A DNA stretch of 6,449 nucleotides, from NCBI GenBank assembly GCA_028701435.1, contig JAQVQT010000107.1:1-6449 (forward strand), given 5' to 3'. This document shows positions 6,047 through 6,449 of the stretch, in pieces. The stretch's first letter is position 1. The number at the start of each line of letters is the position of its first letter. The position numbers and the translations under genes were made by a program. The notes under the pieces are model-generated. The model was not told the DNA's origin and did no database searches. It worked only from the letters and a program-made list of their open reading frames with translations. Source of the stretch: Smithellaceae bacterium. Its GTDB lineage: Bacteria; Desulfobacterota; Syntrophia; Syntrophales; Smithellaceae.

Positions 6047-6075
6047 TGGAAATTCTTGTCAGGATCGGCTACTAT
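6047..6075 (+). promoter_or_regulatory. Weak candidate promoter of the YeeE-like gene
   Basis: TGGAAA (6047-6052) and TACTAT (6070-6075) are spaced by 17 bases; each matches the sigma70 consensus at four of six positions. This would give a leader of about 36 bases before the ATG at 6119. It is the best placed pair in the region but could be chance. Confidence 0.3.
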
Positions 6076-6118
6076 TTGCCCGGCCGTTGGCTAATTCAAT
6101 CAACGAAAGGAGGCAACG

Positions 6119-6449
6119 ATGAGACTTAAAACAAAAGACGGAGGATGGAATCCTTACTTTGCCGGAGCGCTGGTGGGCATCCTGGCGATTGTTTCAGTTT
6201 GCGCCACGACGGAGCTGATGGGCAAAACCAATTATCTGGGCGCGTCCACCACTTTTGTCCGCGCCGCCGGTTTTGTGGAGCAGGTATTCGCGTCGGAACA
6301 CGTTGCGCAAAACACCTATTTCGCCGCCACAAAAATCAAAGTGGACTGGCAGTTCATGCTCATCATCGGAATCTTCCTGGGCTCGCTGATCTCTTCTCTC
6401 ACGGATAAAAGTTTTCTGGTGGAAAAAGTGCCGCCCATCTGGAAGGAAC
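6119..6449 (+). CDS. YeeE/YedE-family membrane protein, putative sulfur-compound transporter (partial)
   Basis: The frame is open to the window end, giving the first 110 residues. AAAGGAGG (6106-6113), five bases before the ATG, is the strongest ribosome-binding site in the window. A short polar start (MRLKTKDGGW) leads into NPYFAGALVGILAIVS (11-26), the first membrane segment (about 13-33). Then come GKTNYLGASTTFVRAAG (35-51), a conserved stretch of this family, and a second membrane segment (about 78-95) after KIKVDWQ. The family includes inner-membrane proteins that take up thiosulfate or related sulfur species, often with a small TusA-like partner or a second YeeE half encoded next door; neither can be checked here. 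The substrate is inferred from family only. Other frames in this stretch are shadows of this gene. Confidence 0.75.
   Translation, partial: MRLKTKDGGWNPYFAGALVGILAIVSVCATTELMGKTNYLGASTTFVRAAGFVEQVFASEHVAQNTYFAATKIKVDWQFMLIIGIFLGSLISSLTDKSFLVEKVPPIWKE

Noticed and set aside
6067..6079. GG...GC pattern resembling a sigma54 promoter before the YeeE-like gene
   Set aside because: The spacing between GG and GC is nine bases instead of ten, and the flanking consensus is poor.

Overview
The window looks like chromosomal DNA of a Gram-negative, probably anaerobic, deltaproteobacterium-like organism (Desulfobacterota, perhaps Syntrophia-like). This is inferred from the gene mix: an outer-membrane beta-barrel, a Fur regulator with classical Fur boxes, a bacterial deoxyhypusine-synthase-like protein, a membrane dynamin-like GTPase and a YeeE/YedE-type transporter. 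No rRNA, tRNA, CRISPR array, insertion sequence or phage gene is visible. The window is a patchwork of small transcription units, not one large operon.

Layout. The first 31 bases are the start of a leftward gene that leaves the window. A 314-base intergenic region follows and ends in a good sigma70-type promoter with a Fur box over its predicted start site. It drives fur (346-795, +). A second Fur box (882-900) lies just before a predicted outer-membrane barrel protein (907-1677, +) of the 'HPLVTDD' Phenol_MetA_deg-like family. Converging on it from the right are zupT, a ZIP-family divalent metal transporter (1707-2612, -), and upstream of it a 558-residue dynamin-like GTPase with a C-terminal membrane hairpin (2671-4347, -). 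These two are 58 bases apart and may form one operon. After a promoter region with a 7-1-7 palindrome comes a deoxyhypusine-synthase-like gene (4624-5616, -). A 502-base divergent intergenic region then leads to the start of a YeeE/YedE-family membrane protein (6119 to the window end, +).

How the genes may work together. The left half reads as metal homeostasis: Fur senses iron, represses itself, and probably controls the outer-membrane protein. ZupT can import zinc and other divalent metals, but no Fur box was seen near it. The GTPase may remodel or protect the inner membrane. The right half holds a polyamine-type enzyme and a putative sulfur-compound transporter with no obvious shared pathway.

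The most promising undescribed element is the leader of the deoxyhypusine-synthase-like gene (minus strand, 5745 to 5637). It can fold as a 9-bp closing stem enclosing three hairpins, ending eight bases before the ribosome-binding site. It matches no riboswitch class I recognise. The enzyme behind it lacks two residues used for spermidine binding in the human enzyme but keeps the catalytic lysine.
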